From the NCBI RefSeq assembly GCF_900110925.1, contig NZ_FOFP01000006.1:50021-114020 (forward strand): 64,000 bases of DNA, written 5' to 3'. Positions 25,670 to 39,817 of the stretch are shown one piece after another. Under the pieces are notes generated by a model. The model did not search any database. It was given only the letters and a program-made list of their open reading frames with translations, and had not been told where the DNA came from. The translations under genes and the position numbers were made by a program. How positions within the stretch are numbered: the stretch's first letter is position 1; every line of letters starts with the position of its first letter. Origin of the DNA: Pseudomonas cuatrocienegasensis (GTDB taxonomy: Bacteria; Pseudomonadota; Gammaproteobacteria; Pseudomonadales; Pseudomonadaceae).

Positions 25670-26506
25670 TCAGGCTTGCGGGGCGATCATGTGCACCACG
25701 CGCTGCGGGAACGGAATACCGATGCCGACGTCCTTCAGGCGATCACGGGCATGCTCATTGAGCATAAACATCACATCCCAATAATCGGCGGTCTGCACCC
25801 ATACACGCAGGGAAACAGTGATTGCGCTGTCACCCAGGGTCGTGACCACCGCCTGCGGCCCTGGCTCGGCCAGCACACGTGGGTCCTTGGCCAGCTCCAG
25901 CAGCACTTCACGCACCTTCTGCAGGTCCGCCTCGTAATCGACACCCACATCGAAAATCACCCGCCGCGTTGGCTGACGGTTGTAGTTGATGATGGTGTCG
26001 TTGGACAGGTTGCCGTTGGGCACGATCACCGTTTTGTTATCGCCGGTGCGCAACACGGTGTGGAAGATCTGGATACTGTCGACAGTGCCCATCACACCCT
26101 GGGCCTCGATCCAGTCACCAATGCGGAACGGACGGAACAGCAGAATCAGCACGCCGCCAGCAAAGTTCGCCAGACTGCCCTGCAACGCCAGGCCGATGGC
26201 CAGGCCAGCCGCACCAATGGCCGCGATAAACGAGGTGGTCTCGACACCGATCATTGAAGCCACACTGACCACCAGCATGATCTTCAAGGCGATCCCGGCC
26301 AAGCTGCTGATAAAACCGCGCAGGGCCTGATCGGTATTGCGCAGGGCCAGGAGCGCGCTGACTCGGTCGCTCAGTTTGTTGATCAGCCACCAGCCAATCA
26401 GCAGGGTCACGATGGCCAACAGCACCTGGCTACCGTACTGCACCAGCATCGGTATCCAGGTTTGCGACGTGGCAATGAGCTGATCGAGCTCAGCGTTTAA
26501 ATCCAT
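25670..26506 (-). CDS. mscS: Small-conductance mechanosensitive channel, MscS type (278 aa)
   Basis: Homoheptameric inner-membrane channel that opens on hypo-osmotic shock. Three transmembrane helices lie in residues 15-125. The pore-lining TM3 and following beta domain include GAAGLAIGLALQGSLANFAGG (given here as family landmark, about 103-123) and RPFRIGDWIEAQGVMGTVDS. Length matches the 280-aa MscS class. AGGAGA eight bases upstream supports the ATG at 26506; the longer frame upstream has no such signal. Confidence 0.9.
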   Translation of the reverse strand: MDLNAELDQLIATSQTWIPMLVQYGSQVLLAIVTLLIGWWLINKLSDRVSALLALRNTDQALRGFISSLAGIALKIMLVVSVASMIGVETTSFIAAIGAAGLAIGLALQGSLANFAGGVLILLFRPFRIGDWIEAQGVMGTVDSIQIFHTVLRTGDNKTVIVPNGNLSNDTIINYNRQPTRRVIFDVGVDYEADLQKVREVLLELAKDPRVLAEPGPQAVVTTLGDSAITVSLRVWVQTADYWDVMFMLNEHARDRLKDVGIGIPFPQRVVHMIAPQA

Positions 26507-26554
26507 GGGTAATTCTCCTGTGCGAATGACGCGCGGCAGCGCCACAGTGAATGC

Positions 26555-26581
26555 GGTAACGGGCACGTTGCACCCGTTACC
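26555..26581. repeat. Inverted repeat between mscS and yajQ
   Basis: GGTAACGGG (26555-26563) and CCCGTTACC (26573-26581) are exact complements around a nine-base loop. A second, weaker GAACCT/AGGTTC pair lies at about 26596-26633. They may terminate yajQ, but neither has a T-run. Confidence 0.45.
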
Positions 26582-26641
26582 GGCGGACAAGGCCTGAACC
26601 TTGGTGTGCCCTCAAGGCACGCAGGTTCCGCGCAGCGGGGA

Positions 26642-27121
26642 TCAGTCGCGGAAGTTGTTGAACTGCAACGGCATACCAAAATCTTTCACGCGCAGCGCAG
26701 CAATGGCTTCCTGCAGGTCATCGCGTTTTTTGCCGGTGACCCGTACCTGCTCGCCCTGGATGGCGGCCTGGACCTTGAGTTTGATGTCCTTGATGTGCGC
26801 GACGATCTTTTTCGCCAGCTCCTTGTCGATACCTTCACGCAGGATCACTTCCTGCTTGACGCTCTTACCGGACGGATAGGCATCCTTGAACTCCAGGCAC
26901 TGCACGTCGATCTTGCGCTTTACCAGGCTGAGCTTGAGAATCTCGACCATCTGCTCGAGCTGGAAATCGGCATCGGCAGTCAGGTTGACCGTGAGGTCCT
27001 TGAGTTCAAAGCTGCCTTTGCCACGCAAGTCATAACGGCGCTCAAGTTCCTTCATGGCATTGTCGATAGCATTAGTCACTTCGTGTTTGTCCAGTTCGGA
27101 CACCACGTCGAATGAGGGCAT
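26642..27121 (-). CDS. yajQ: YajQ-family nucleotide-binding protein (159 aa)
   Basis: Cytoplasmic UPF0234 protein with two ferredoxin-like domains; Xanthomonas and Pseudomonas members bind cyclic di-GMP and act with LysR regulators. Hallmarks are [20 protein letters not shown] at the N-terminus, [12 protein letters not shown] at about residues 29-40, [20 protein letters not shown] near 121-140 and the [12 protein letters not shown] ending. GGAGGAAA six bases before the ATG fixes the start at 27121. It is divergent from the receiver-GGDEF gene. Confidence 0.93.
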   Translation of the reverse strand: MPSFDVVSELDKHEVTNAIDNAMKELERRYDLRGKGSFELKDLTVNLTADADFQLEQMVEILKLSLVKRKIDVQCLEFKDAYPSGKSVKQEVILREGIDKELAKKIVAHIKDIKLKVQAAIQGEQVRVTGKKRDDLQEAIAALRVKDFGMPLQFNNFRD

Positions 27122-27272
27122 GGGTTTCCTCCAGATAGACGGTGCAACCCGACTCACGGGCGGGAAACACCTGGCTTGACGATAAAAACACCCGGCCATT
27201 ATATATCCGTAGTGACACACACTGCCCGGCGACGTTTCCGGGCTTCGCGATCCCCCTCACGAGCCTGCCTCC

Positions 27273-29149
<1,877 letters not shown>

Positions 29150-29193
29150 GCCGCGCGTTACCCTGCCGTTCCCCTTTGTCGAATCCGATTGCC

Positions 29194-31212
29194 ATGCCGC
29201 TGCGCCAGCGCCTCGAAAACCTTCCTGTCGGCCGCAAGCTGCTCGCCGCCTTGCTGGTGCTGTTGACCGCCGTGCTGCTGGTGGCCAACCTGGCTTTTAT
29301 CAGCGCGGCCTACTGGATCTCCCAGGAAAGCGTCGCGCCCCAGGCGCTGCACACCCTCGGCCGGCTGATCGCCAGCCCACCCTTGAGCCAGGAAGCCCTG
29401 AGCTCGGCCGATGCCGCCCAAGGCCTGCTGCAACGCCTGGACGATTATGCACCGCTGCGCGCCGCGGCGATCTACGACAACCAGGGCCTGCTGCTGGCCG
29501 AGCTGCAACGCGGCGGCATGCTTGAACTGCCGCCGCGCGTAGCCGACCTGGAGCGCTGGCGCCTGAGCGAGTTCCGCGCCAACCAGGTGGTCGAGTTGCC
29601 ACAACCGGGTCGCCAGTCCGGCTTTCTCCTGCTGGTCGCCTCCAGCGAACTGCCGGGGGCCTTCTACACCGGCACCCTGACCGCCAGCCTGGTGATACTC
29701 GCGCTCAGCGTGGTGCTGTGGCTGGTGGTCGCCCGGCAGATTCGTCGCCTGGTGACCAAACCAATCCGCAAACTTGAAGAGCTGTCGCGTCAGGTCACCC
29801 GCGAGGAGAACTACGCGTTGCGCGCCAAGCGCGGTAACCGTGATGAACTCGGTAGCCTGGCCGAAGCCTTCAACACCATGCTCGAACGCATCGAGGCCCG
29901 CGAGCAGCAACTCAAGCGCGCCCGCGACGAGGCCCAGGGCGCCTATGACAAGGCGCAGAACCTGGCCGAAGAAACCCGCCACTCCAACCGCAAACTGGAG
30001 CTGGAAGTGCAGGTGCGCAGCAAGATCGAGAAGAAGCTCACCGGCTTTCAGAATTACCTCAACAGCATCATCGACTCCATGCCCTCGGCACTGATCGCCC
30101 TGGACGAGGAGCTCTACGTGACCCAGTGGAACCAGGAGGCCAGCGCACTCTCCGGCAACGCCATCGACGAGGTGCTCAACCAGCCGATCTTCCTCGCCTT
30201 CCCGCACTTGAAGCCCTACCTGCCGCACCTCAAGCGTACCGCTGAAAAACACCAGGTCGAGAAGATCGAGCGTGTCACCTGGCCCGGCGATGACGGCCCG
30301 CACCATTACGCCCTGACCTTTTACCCGCTGATGGGTGGCACCGGTCGCGGTGTGGTCATCCGTATCGACGACATCACCCAGCGCCTGCGCCTGGAAGAAA
30401 TGATGGTGCAGTCGGAGAAAATGCTCTCGGTCGGTGGCCTGGCCGCCGGCATGGCCCATGAGATCAACAACCCGCTCGGCGCCATCCTGCACAACGTGCA
30501 GAACATTCGCCGGCGTCTATCGCCTGGCCTGGAGAAGAACCGCGAACAGGCAGAGCAGACGCAGGTCAGCCTGGATGCCATCGACCGCTACCTGGTGGCC
30601 CGCGAGGTCCCGCAACTGCTCGACGGCATTCAGCAGGCCGGCACCCGCGCGGCGAAAATCGTCAGCCACATGCTCAATTTCAGCCGCCGCAGCGACCGCC
30701 AACTGGCACCCTGCGAGCTGCCGGCGGTAATCGACCAGGCCGTGGAAATCGCCAGCAACGACTTCGACCTCACCGACAGCTTCGACTTCAAGAGCCTGGT
30801 CATCGAACGCGAATTCGACCCCGCCTTACCCCCAGTCCCCGGCACCGCCAATGAACTGGAACAGGTGCTGCTCAACCTGCTGAAAAATGCCGCCCAGGCC
30901 ATCCACCAGCGGCCGGACAGCGACATTCCAGGGCGCATCGTGTTGCGTACGCGGCTGCTGCCGAACTGGGCCGAAGTGCAGGTCGAGGACAATGGCATGG
31001 GCATGCCGGAAGTCGTGCGCAAGCGCATCTTCGAGCCGTTCTTCACCACCAAGGAGGTGGGCGAAGGCACCGGGCTCGGCTTGTCGGTGTCCTACTTCAT
31101 CATCACCAACAACCACAAAGGGCAGATGGAGGTGCAGTCGAAACTCGGCGAAGGCACCTGCTTCACCCTGCGCCTGCCGCTGGCGGCTGGCGCCCCCCAG
31201 AAGAGGTCATGA
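29194..31212 (+). CDS. Sensor histidine kinase with HAMP and PAS domains (672 aa)
   Basis: Membrane-bound kinase. TM1 is at about residues 14-40, a periplasmic loop of about 120 residues follows, then TM2 near 165-187 and HAMP 188-240. A coiled coil leads into a PAS domain at about 290-400, with HisKA around H422 (AAGMAHEINNPLGAILHN) and the HATPase domain with NLLKNA, VEDNGMGMP, FFTTKEVGEGTGLGLS. The Thr/Asn-rich G2 box resembles the AtoS/NtrB class. I chose the ATG at 29194; a TTG six codons upstream is less likely. It overlaps the next gene by ATGA. No dedicated receiver lies adjacent except the gene at 27273. Confidence 0.9.
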   Translation: MPLRQRLENLPVGRKLLAALLVLLTAVLLVANLAFISAAYWISQESVAPQALHTLGRLIASPPLSQEALSSADAAQGLLQRLDDYAPLRAAAIYDNQGLLLAELQRGGMLELPPRVADLERWRLSEFRANQVVELPQPGRQSGFLLLVASSELPGAFYTGTLTASLVILALSVVLWLVVARQIRRLVTKPIRKLEELSRQVTREENYALRAKRGNRDELGSLAEAFNTMLERIEAREQQLKRARDEAQGAYDKAQNLAEETRHSNRKLELEVQVRSKIEKKLTGFQNYLNSIIDSMPSALIALDEELYVTQWNQEASALSGNAIDEVLNQPIFLAFPHLKPYLPHLKRTAEKHQVEKIERVTWPGDDGPHHYALTFYPLMGGTGRGVVIRIDDITQRLRLEEMMVQSEKMLSVGGLAAGMAHEINNPLGAILHNVQNIRRRLSPGLEKNREQAEQTQVSLDAIDRYLVAREVPQLLDGIQQAGTRAAKIVSHMLNFSRRSDRQLAPCELPAVIDQAVEIASNDFDLTDSFDFKSLVIEREFDPALPPVPGTANELEQVLLNLLKNAAQAIHQRPDSDIPGRIVLRTRLLPNWAEVQVEDNGMGMPEVVRKRIFEPFFTTKEVGEGTGLGLSVSYFIITNNHKGQMEVQSKLGEGTCFTLRLPLAAGAPQKRS

Positions 31213-31214
31213 CC

Positions 31215-31796
31215 ATGGGCTATCGCCTGTCAAAAATCTACACCCGCACCGGTGACGGTGGCGAAACCGGCCTGGCCGATGGCCGTCGCGTAACCAAGGA
31301 CCACCCGCGCGTGGATGCCATGGGCGAGGTCGACACGCTCAACAGCCACCTCGGCCTGCTGCTGGCCGAGCTACAGACTGCGCGGGCTGACTGCGCCGGT
31401 CTGGATGAGCTGATCGAGGTGCTTGAACCCTGTCAGCACCGCCTGTTCGACCTCGGCGGCGAGCTGGCGATGCCGGAGTATCAAGCCCTGCAGCCCCAGG
31501 AACTGGAGCGCCTGGAAGCGGCTATCGACCGCTGGAACGAGGAAGTCGGCCCGCTGGAGAACTTCATCCTGCCCGGCGGCTCCCGTCTGATCGCCCAGGC
31601 CCACGTCTGCCGAGCCCTGGCCCGCAGTGCCGAGCGCCGTTGCCAGCACCTCAACGCGGTGGAGCCGTTACGCGCCATCGGCCTGGCCTACGTCAACCGC
31701 CTCTCGGACCTGCTGTTCGTCGCCGCCCGGCTGATCGCCCGGCGCCAGGGCATCGCCGAGATCCTCTGGCAGGCCGCGCCAAAAACCACAGACTAG
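31215..31796 (+). CDS. Cob(I)alamin adenosyltransferase, PduO type (193 aa)
   Basis: Transfers adenosyl from ATP to cob(I)alamin to make coenzyme B12. The N-terminal ATP-binding segment SKIYTRTGDGGETGLADGRR (residues 5-24) and RVDAMGEVDTLNSHLGLLL, and later GGSRLIAQAHVCRALARSAER with the conserved Arg/Glu pair, are diagnostic of PduO/MMAB. I start at the ATG at 31215 because AGAAGAGG is 8 bases upstream and family proteins begin MGYRLSKIYT; an ATG two codons earlier overlaps the kinase stop (ATGA). Probably co-transcribed with the kinase. Confidence 0.92.
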   Translation: MGYRLSKIYTRTGDGGETGLADGRRVTKDHPRVDAMGEVDTLNSHLGLLLAELQTARADCAGLDELIEVLEPCQHRLFDLGGELAMPEYQALQPQELERLEAAIDRWNEEVGPLENFILPGGSRLIAQAHVCRALARSAERRCQHLNAVEPLRAIGLAYVNRLSDLLFVAARLIARRQGIAEILWQAAPKTTD

Positions 31797-31826
31797 TGTC
31801 GCAACACGGATCATTTGTCGCTTTCT

Positions 31827-31910
31827 GTAGGAGCGAATTTATTCGCGATATATCTTGAAAACGCTGAAAGCGTCGCGGCTAAAGCGGAGCGCCGCCCAGT
31901 CTCTCCCACG
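31827..31910. repeat. REP doublet downstream of the adenosyltransferase gene
   Basis: A forward REP (GTAGGAGCGAATTTATTCG, then CGA) at 31827-31848 faces a reversed expanded REP arm (TCGCGGCTAAAGCGGAGCGC to CTCTCCCAC). The expanded arm matches the arms of the large hairpin at 3368-3465. Confidence 0.65.
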
Positions 31911-31966
31911 CAGCCTGGCATTGACCGACACTTGATGTGAGACGCCACAATCACCGGTTACGCCGC

Positions 31967-32860
31967 TCAAAACAGACTGAGGCGACTCTCGAACTGGCGG
32001 GCCTGGCCCGTCACCGGGTCGCTGAAGGCCAGGCTGTGGGCCAACAACTTGAGCGGCTTGCTGTAATCGTCGGGGCTGTCCGGGGTAGCCGTCACCTGCG
32101 GGTAAAACGGGTCATTGAGGATAGGTGCACCCAGCGCCGCCAGGTGCACGCGTAACTGGTGCTTTTTGCCGGTCACCGGGTAAAGCGCGTAATGCCAGCG
32201 TTCCTCCAGCCGCCCAATCACCTCGATGCGCGTCTCGCTATTAGGAACGCCATCGACCTCCTGCATGCGAAAGAACGGCTCGCCCGGCCCCAGACGGGTG
32301 TGGCGCAGCAGCGGGAAGGCCAGCTGTGGCAGGGCCGGCGCCAGGGCTTCATAGCGCTTGTCGATGCGCCGCTCGCGAAATAGCGCCTGGTACAGGCCAC
32401 GGCTGGCCCGGTTGGTGGAGAACAGCACCAGTCCGGCGGTATGCCGGTCGATGCGGTGCAGCGGCACCAGGTCGTCGTTACCCAGCTCGCGGGTCAAACG
32501 CGCCTGCAACGTCTGCTCGACATAGCTGCCCGAGGGCATGACCGGCAGAAAATGCGGCTTATCGACCACCAGCAAATGCTCATCAACATGCAGCACCTGG
32601 GCCTCGAACGGGATCGGCGTTTCTGCCGGCACTTCACGAAAGTAATGCACCTTGAGCCCGGCCCGGTACGGATGCTCGGCGGTCAGCGGGGTGCCATCGG
32701 CACTCAATACACGACCACGGGCCATGCGCTCCAGCCACACAGCCCGCTCGATTGCCGGGAAATGCGCGCACAGGCAATCGAGCACCGTGCTCCAGTTGCC
32801 AGGCGGCAGGTGCAGGGTGCTGGGGCGCATATTGGAAGGCGAACGGGCAGTGACGGTCAT
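31967..32860 (-). CDS. RluA-family pseudouridine synthase (297 aa)
   Basis: Isomerises uridine to pseudouridine in an RNA. The catalytic motif HRIDRHTAGLVLFS (about residues 138-151) carries the active-site Asp, preceded by LLVVDKPHFLPVMPSG and followed by KRYEAL. KKHQLRVHLAALGAPILNDPFY is the second conserved box. The N-terminal 60 residues are S4-like (WLERMARGRVLSADG). I chose the ATG at 32860; an ATG nine codons further upstream is possible. Which RNA it modifies (rRNA or tRNA) cannot be read from sequence. Confidence 0.88.
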   Translation of the reverse strand: MTVTARSPSNMRPSTLHLPPGNWSTVLDCLCAHFPAIERAVWLERMARGRVLSADGTPLTAEHPYRAGLKVHYFREVPAETPIPFEAQVLHVDEHLLVVDKPHFLPVMPSGSYVEQTLQARLTRELGNDDLVPLHRIDRHTAGLVLFSTNRASRGLYQALFRERRIDKRYEALAPALPQLAFPLLRHTRLGPGEPFFRMQEVDGVPNSETRIEVIGRLEERWHYALYPVTGKKHQLRVHLAALGAPILNDPFYPQVTATPDSPDDYSKPLKLLAHSLAFSDPVTGQARQFESRLSLF

Positions 32861-32911
32861 GGGCGGTCTCGCGGAGCAGGCGCGCATTAGGCCGCAGCCC
32901 AGGTGCCGGCG

Positions 32912-33859
32912 TCAAAGGGGCGTAAGCCCGCCCTGCCGCTCGATCAGGTACAGGCACAGCGACAGGGTCAGCAGCGCGCCCAGGGTCGAATGCAGAATCG
33001 TCCGTGACACCACAGAGGCATCCCTCCGGTAAAACTCGGCCAGCATAAACGGCCCCGTTCCCGTCGGCAGCGCACTGAGCAACAGTGCGGAGTACGCCCA
33101 CAGCGGTGGCAGCGGTAGCAGGTGAAACGCCAGCACCCAGGTAATCAGCGGGTGAGCCACCAGCTTCAGCGCCACCAGGGCATGGCTATCCTGGGCCGAC
33201 TGCGGCTGCTTCTGTGCCAGGAACAGGCCAAGGGCGATCAGCGCACAGGGCGCCGTGGCCGCAGCCAACAGTTCGAGAAACCGCTGCAGCGGGACCGGTA
33301 GCGGCAGCCCACCCATGGCCCACAGACCACCGAGCAGCGGCGCCACCACCAGCGGATTACGCGCCAGTGCCAGAGCGACCTTGAGCACAGCACGGCCCAG
33401 GTGTTTCTCGCTCTGCAGGGCCACCTCGATGCACACCACGGCCAGGGCGAAGAGCACGCAGATCACCACCAGGCTGCCGACCAATGCGGGCGGCAAGCCA
33501 GCATCGCCGAACACCATCAGGCACAGCGGGATGCCCATATAGCCGGTATTCGCATAGGCGGCGCCCAGGCCCTGCACGCTGGCATCGGCCAGGCCAATGC
33601 GGCGCAGGCGCCAGAGCAGCGTAACGACGAACACACTCAAGGTCGACAGGCTGTAGACCAGCACGAAACGCGGTTCCCACAGCGTCGACCAGGCGGTGGT
33701 GGCCGTGGCCTGGAACAACAGCGCTGGCAGGCACAGCCAGACCACCATGCGGTTGATCTCCGAGGCGGCGCCCGGGCCGAGCACGCTGAGGCGACGGCAG
33801 GCGAAACCGACAAGGATCAGCGCGAAGACCGGCAGAATAACCGTGAAAACCGAGGTCAT
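32912..33859 (-). CDS. AEC-family transporter (auxin efflux carrier fold, 315 aa)
   Basis: Ten hydrophobic helices in two inverted five-helix halves. The Asn/Pro-containing broken helices AYANTGYMGIPLCLMVFGD (about residues 100-118) and LLLSALPTGTGPFMLAEFY (about 261-279) are the crossover motifs of the family. Bacterial members move organic acids such as malate or malonate; the substrate is unknown here. It is transcribed in the same direction as the pseudouridine synthase, 51 bases upstream of it. Confidence 0.82.
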   Translation of the reverse strand: MTSVFTVILPVFALILVGFACRRLSVLGPGAASEINRMVVWLCLPALLFQATATTAWSTLWEPRFVLVYSLSTLSVFVVTLLWRLRRIGLADASVQGLGAAYANTGYMGIPLCLMVFGDAGLPPALVGSLVVICVLFALAVVCIEVALQSEKHLGRAVLKVALALARNPLVVAPLLGGLWAMGGLPLPVPLQRFLELLAAATAPCALIALGLFLAQKQPQSAQDSHALVALKLVAHPLITWVLAFHLLPLPPLWAYSALLLSALPTGTGPFMLAEFYRRDASVVSRTILHSTLGALLTLSLCLYLIERQGGLTPL

Positions 33860-33914
33860 AAGGCTTCAGCGCGCCACACTCGCCCCACACAGTTGCCTGC
33901 CAGGCTGACGCCCA

Positions 33915-34868
33915 TCAACCGGCCTTATCCGCTGGCCAGAACGCGCGTATCCCGGCGACGCCCTGGGCGCCCACCGACCAGGCCTGCTGCAGATCGCCCG
34001 GCCCCACTCCGCCCAGCACATAGGCAGGCATATTCACACCTTGCAGCCAGTCCGCCACCTGCGCCCAGCCCAGGGGCACGGCGTCAGGATGGGTCTGGGT
34101 GGCCTGCACCGGCGACAGGGTGATGAAGTCCACGCCCATGCGCGTAGCCAGTTGCAGCTCCTCGATACTGTGGCAGGAGGCTGCCAGGCGACGCTCCAGC
34201 GGGAAGGGTCGACCGTGCTCAGCGTACTTGCGCAACTGCTTGGCAGTCAGGTGCCAGCCGGCCGCGGGAAAATCCCCCAGCCATTCCAGGGGGCCCTTGA
34301 GCATCAGTTGCGCCTTGCCGGCACACAGGCCCTGAATATCCAGGGCCAGGTCGCGGTACTGGGCATCGAACATGCCCGGTGCACGCAGCTGAATCAGTTG
34401 GATACCCGCCGCCAGCGCCGCGCGCACACCGCGAATCAGCGCATCGGGCGACAGCTCCTGCGGGGTGATCAGGTACTGCGCTGGCAGCCGCGCGGCCATG
34501 ACGATGGGCGCATTGGCCGCCGGAAAGCTGTAATCATTGAGCTGTCGCGGGCTGACCCAGGCCAGCGGCTGGCCTTCGGCGCCATGGGGCTCACCGTCGA
34601 ACGCCGAGACCTCCCAGACATCCAGTAGCACCTGCTTGTCCGGGTAGTCATGACGCACCTGGATCAACGGGCGGGCGCTGGTCGGGCGAATGCCCAACTC
34701 CTCTTCCAGCTCGCGGGCCAACGCAGCCTGCACCTGCTCCCCTGTTTCGACCTTGCCACCGGGAAACTCCCACAACCCGCCCTGGTGCTGATCCTCGCCG
34801 CGCCGGGCAATCAGGATGCGCCCGTCGGCACCGCGAATCACTGCGGCGGCTACATGTATACGCTTCAC
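33915..34868 (-). CDS. mutT: Nudix hydrolase fused to a ThiE-like domain, MutT homologue (317 aa)
   Basis: Residues 1-130 are a MutT-type Nudix domain: GGKVETGEQVQAALARELEE with ELGI is a complete Nudix box, and WEFPGG is typical of 8-oxo-dGTP diphosphatases that prevent A:T to C:G transversions. Residues 140-317 are a thiamine-phosphate-synthase-like TIM barrel (RAALAAGIQLIQLRAPG, LTAKQLRK, FITLSPVQATQTHPDA, PAYVLGGVGPGDL). The fusion is standard in Pseudomonas; the role of the second domain is uncertain. The GTG start at 34868 overlaps the gst stop as GTGA, with GAGGAAC upstream, which settles the start. Confidence 0.9.
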   Translation of the reverse strand: MKRIHVAAAVIRGADGRILIARRGEDQHQGGLWEFPGGKVETGEQVQAALARELEEELGIRPTSARPLIQVRHDYPDKQVLLDVWEVSAFDGEPHGAEGQPLAWVSPRQLNDYSFPAANAPIVMAARLPAQYLITPQELSPDALIRGVRAALAAGIQLIQLRAPGMFDAQYRDLALDIQGLCAGKAQLMLKGPLEWLGDFPAAGWHLTAKQLRKYAEHGRPFPLERRLAASCHSIEELQLATRMGVDFITLSPVQATQTHPDAVPLGWAQVADWLQGVNMPAYVLGGVGPGDLQQAWSVGAQGVAGIRAFWPADKAG

Positions 34869-35497
34869 GCCAGTTGTTCCTCCTGGGCGGCTTGATACCA
34901 GCGCTGGAACGCCGGCCATTGATAGATCGTCTCGACATAGGCGGCCGCCGCTGCCGGCAGCGCCACCTGATAGCTGCGCAAGCGCGCGGCCACGGGCGCA
35001 AAGAAGGCATCCGCCAGGCTCGGCTGGCCGAACAGGTAAGGGCCGTCCTGGCCGAAGCGCTGCCGGCACTCGGCCCACAGGACGCAGATACGCTGGATAT
35101 CCGCCTCGGCATCGGCCGGTATGGCGGCGAGCGCTTGGCTGCGCTTGAGATCCATCGGCAGGTGGCTGCGCAAGGCGACGAAGCCGCTGTGCATCTCGGC
35201 GCAGGCACTGCGCGCCAACGCCCGGGCAGCGCGAGCCTGGGGCCACAGCTGGGCAGCGGGGAAACACTCGGCCAGGTATTCGGCAATCGCCAGGGAGTCC
35301 CAGATCGCGCCGTCTTCGCTGAGCAGCAGTGGCACCTTGCCGGTCGGCGAGTGCTGCAGGATCCTTGCGCGAGTATCAGCTCGATCCAGGGCAATCAGTT
35401 CCTCACGGTACTCAGCGCCCGCCAGCTCCATGGCCAACGCCGCCCGTAACGACCAGGACGAATAGGTTTTGTTGCCGATAACCAGAGTCAGAGACAT
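34865..35497 (-). CDS. Glutathione S-transferase family protein (210 aa)
   Basis: N-terminal thioredoxin-like domain (residues 1-80), with NKTYSSWSLRAALAMELAG giving the Ser-type active site, SPTGKVPLLLSEDGAIWDSLAIAEYL the glutathione-binding cis-Pro and Glu/Asp-Ser pair, then an all-helical C-terminal domain. It resembles the YfcF/maleylacetoacetate-isomerase-like group. It is upstream of and coupled to the MutT-like gene through GTGA, suggesting a joint role in oxidative-damage defence (inference). Confidence 0.87.
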   Translation of the reverse strand: MSLTLVIGNKTYSSWSLRAALAMELAGAEYREELIALDRADTRARILQHSPTGKVPLLLSEDGAIWDSLAIAEYLAECFPAAQLWPQARAARALARSACAEMHSGFVALRSHLPMDLKRSQALAAIPADAEADIQRICVLWAECRQRFGQDGPYLFGQPSLADAFFAPVAARLRSYQVALPAAAAAYVETIYQWPAFQRWYQAAQEEQLA

Positions 35498-35557
35498 GGG
35501 CCACGCTCACTGCAGAAGGGTCTGCCCGACCTTAAAAGGCCATACCCCGAATAGCAA

Positions 35558-35593
35558 ATTCCCGCGGCTTATGGGGCCATAAGCAGCGGGAAT
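35558..35593 (-). terminator. Hairpin terminator after argJ
   Basis: ATTCCCGC-GG-CTTATGG-GG-CCATAAG-CA-GCGGGAAT is a long, nearly perfect stem 23 bases after the argJ stop. On the minus strand it ends in a short AATTT run. Confidence 0.65.
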
Positions 35594-35615
35594 GCAGATC
35601 GTCAGAGCGCTCGAA

Positions 35616-36836
35616 TCAGGTGCGATACTCGGCGTTGATCTTCACATACTCGTGGGACAGGTCGGTGGTCCAGATGGTTTCGCTGCAGGTGCCACGGCCA
35701 AGCTCGATGCGAATGGTGATTTCCTCACGAGCCATCACCGCTGCGCCCTGCTCCTCGGTGTAACTGGCAGCGCGGCAGCCCTTGCTGGCGATGCACACCT
35801 CACCGAGGTAGACGTCGATCAGGCTGACATCCAGCTGCGCCACGCCAGCGCGACCGACCGCGGCGAGGATGCGCCCCCAGTTCGGGTCGGAGGCGAAGAG
35901 CGCGGTCTTGATCAGCGGCGAATGGGCCACGGCATAGCCGACATCCAGGCATTCCTGATGAGTCGCGCCGCCGTTGACTTCGACAGTGACGAACTTGGTC
36001 GCGCCTTCGCCGTCGCGCACGATTGCCTGGGCCACCTCCATGCACACCTCGAACACCGCGGCTTTCAGTTGGGCAAACAGCTCGCCGTTGGCCTGGGTGA
36101 TTTCCGGCACAGCCGCCTGGCCGGTGGCGATCAGCATGCAGCAATCGTTGGTCGAGGTATCGCCGTCGATGGTGATGCGGTTGAACGACTTGTTCGCCGC
36201 ATCGCGCAGCAGGTCCTGCAGCACACCCTGGGCGACCTTGGCGTCAGTGGCGATGTAGCCGAGCATGGTCGCCATGTTCGGTTTGATCATGCCGGCGCCC
36301 TTGCTGATGCCGGTAACGGTGACGGTGACGCCCTCGTGGACGAACTGGCGGCTGGCGCCCTTGGGCAGGGTGTCGGTGGTCATGATGCCGATGGCTGCAT
36401 CGGCCCAGTTGCCTTCGCCCAGGTTGTCCAACGCGGCCTGCAGCGCGCCCTCGATCTTCTCGACCGGCAACGGCTCACCGATCACCCCGGTGGAGAACGG
36501 CAGCACTGCGCTTTCATCCACACCGGCCAACTGGGCCAGGGCGGCGCAGGTACGCGCGGCATTGTGCAGGCCCGGCTCGCCGGTGCCGGCGTTGGCATTG
36601 CCGGTGTTGGTCAACAGGTAGCGTACTGCACCGCCGAGCACCCGCTTGCGCGCCAGGATCACTGGCGCGGCGCAGAACGCATTGAGGGTGAAAACCCCAG
36701 CCACGCTGGAGCCTTCGGCGCAGCGCATCACCACCACATCCTTGCGCCCAGGGCGCTTGATACCGGCGGAGGCAATGCCCAGCTCGAAACCTGGGACCGG
36801 GTGCAGGGTGGACAGCGGGCCAAGACCAACAGCCAT
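35616..36836 (-). CDS. argJ: Bifunctional ornithine acetyltransferase / N-acetylglutamate synthase ArgJ (406 aa)
   Basis: Moves the acetyl group from N-acetylornithine to glutamate in the cyclic arginine pathway. The precursor cleaves itself before the Thr of KPNMATMLG (about residue 190) into alpha and beta chains. [14 protein letters not shown] near 90-103 forms the oxyanion region; [15 protein letters not shown] and [16 protein letters not shown] are further family blocks, and the protein ends with YRT. AAGGAG nine bases before the ATG at 36836 fixes the start; length agrees with P. aeruginosa ArgJ. Confidence 0.96.
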   Translation of the reverse strand: MAVGLGPLSTLHPVPGFELGIASAGIKRPGRKDVVVMRCAEGSSVAGVFTLNAFCAAPVILARKRVLGGAVRYLLTNTGNANAGTGEPGLHNAARTCAALAQLAGVDESAVLPFSTGVIGEPLPVEKIEGALQAALDNLGEGNWADAAIGIMTTDTLPKGASRQFVHEGVTVTVTGISKGAGMIKPNMATMLGYIATDAKVAQGVLQDLLRDAANKSFNRITIDGDTSTNDCCMLIATGQAAVPEITQANGELFAQLKAAVFEVCMEVAQAIVRDGEGATKFVTVEVNGGATHQECLDVGYAVAHSPLIKTALFASDPNWGRILAAVGRAGVAQLDVSLIDVYLGEVCIASKGCRAASYTEEQGAAVMAREEITIRIELGRGTCSETIWTTDLSHEYVKINAEYRT

Positions 36837-36880
36837 AGAGTGCGCTCCTTGTGCGATGCAGCAATGAAAGTCGATGGTAA

Positions 36881-36913
36881 AACGCCGCGAACGGTCAGAC
36901 CGTTCGCGGCGTT
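36881..36913 (-). terminator. Terminator between secA and argJ
   Basis: AACGCCGCGAACGGT-CAG-ACCGTTCGCGGCGTT is a perfect 15-bp stem; on the minus strand it runs into TTTTACC. It lies 50 bases after the secA stop and 45 bases before the argJ start, so argJ needs its own promoter or readthrough. Confidence 0.88.
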
Positions 36914-36963
36914 GTCGAGGCAATAGCTATCACAGCTAGCGCCCCTGCCACAGTCAACTCAGA

Positions 36964-39699
<2,736 letters not shown>

Positions 39700-39817
39700 A
39701 TCGACAGGATCTTCCACGCGTATGGATGGAGGGCGGCCCCGTGAGTCGCCCATGCAGCCTTCATGGCTGCGTGCGAAGGGGGCATTCTACCCGGAAACGA
39801 ACATGAGGAAAGCGGCG

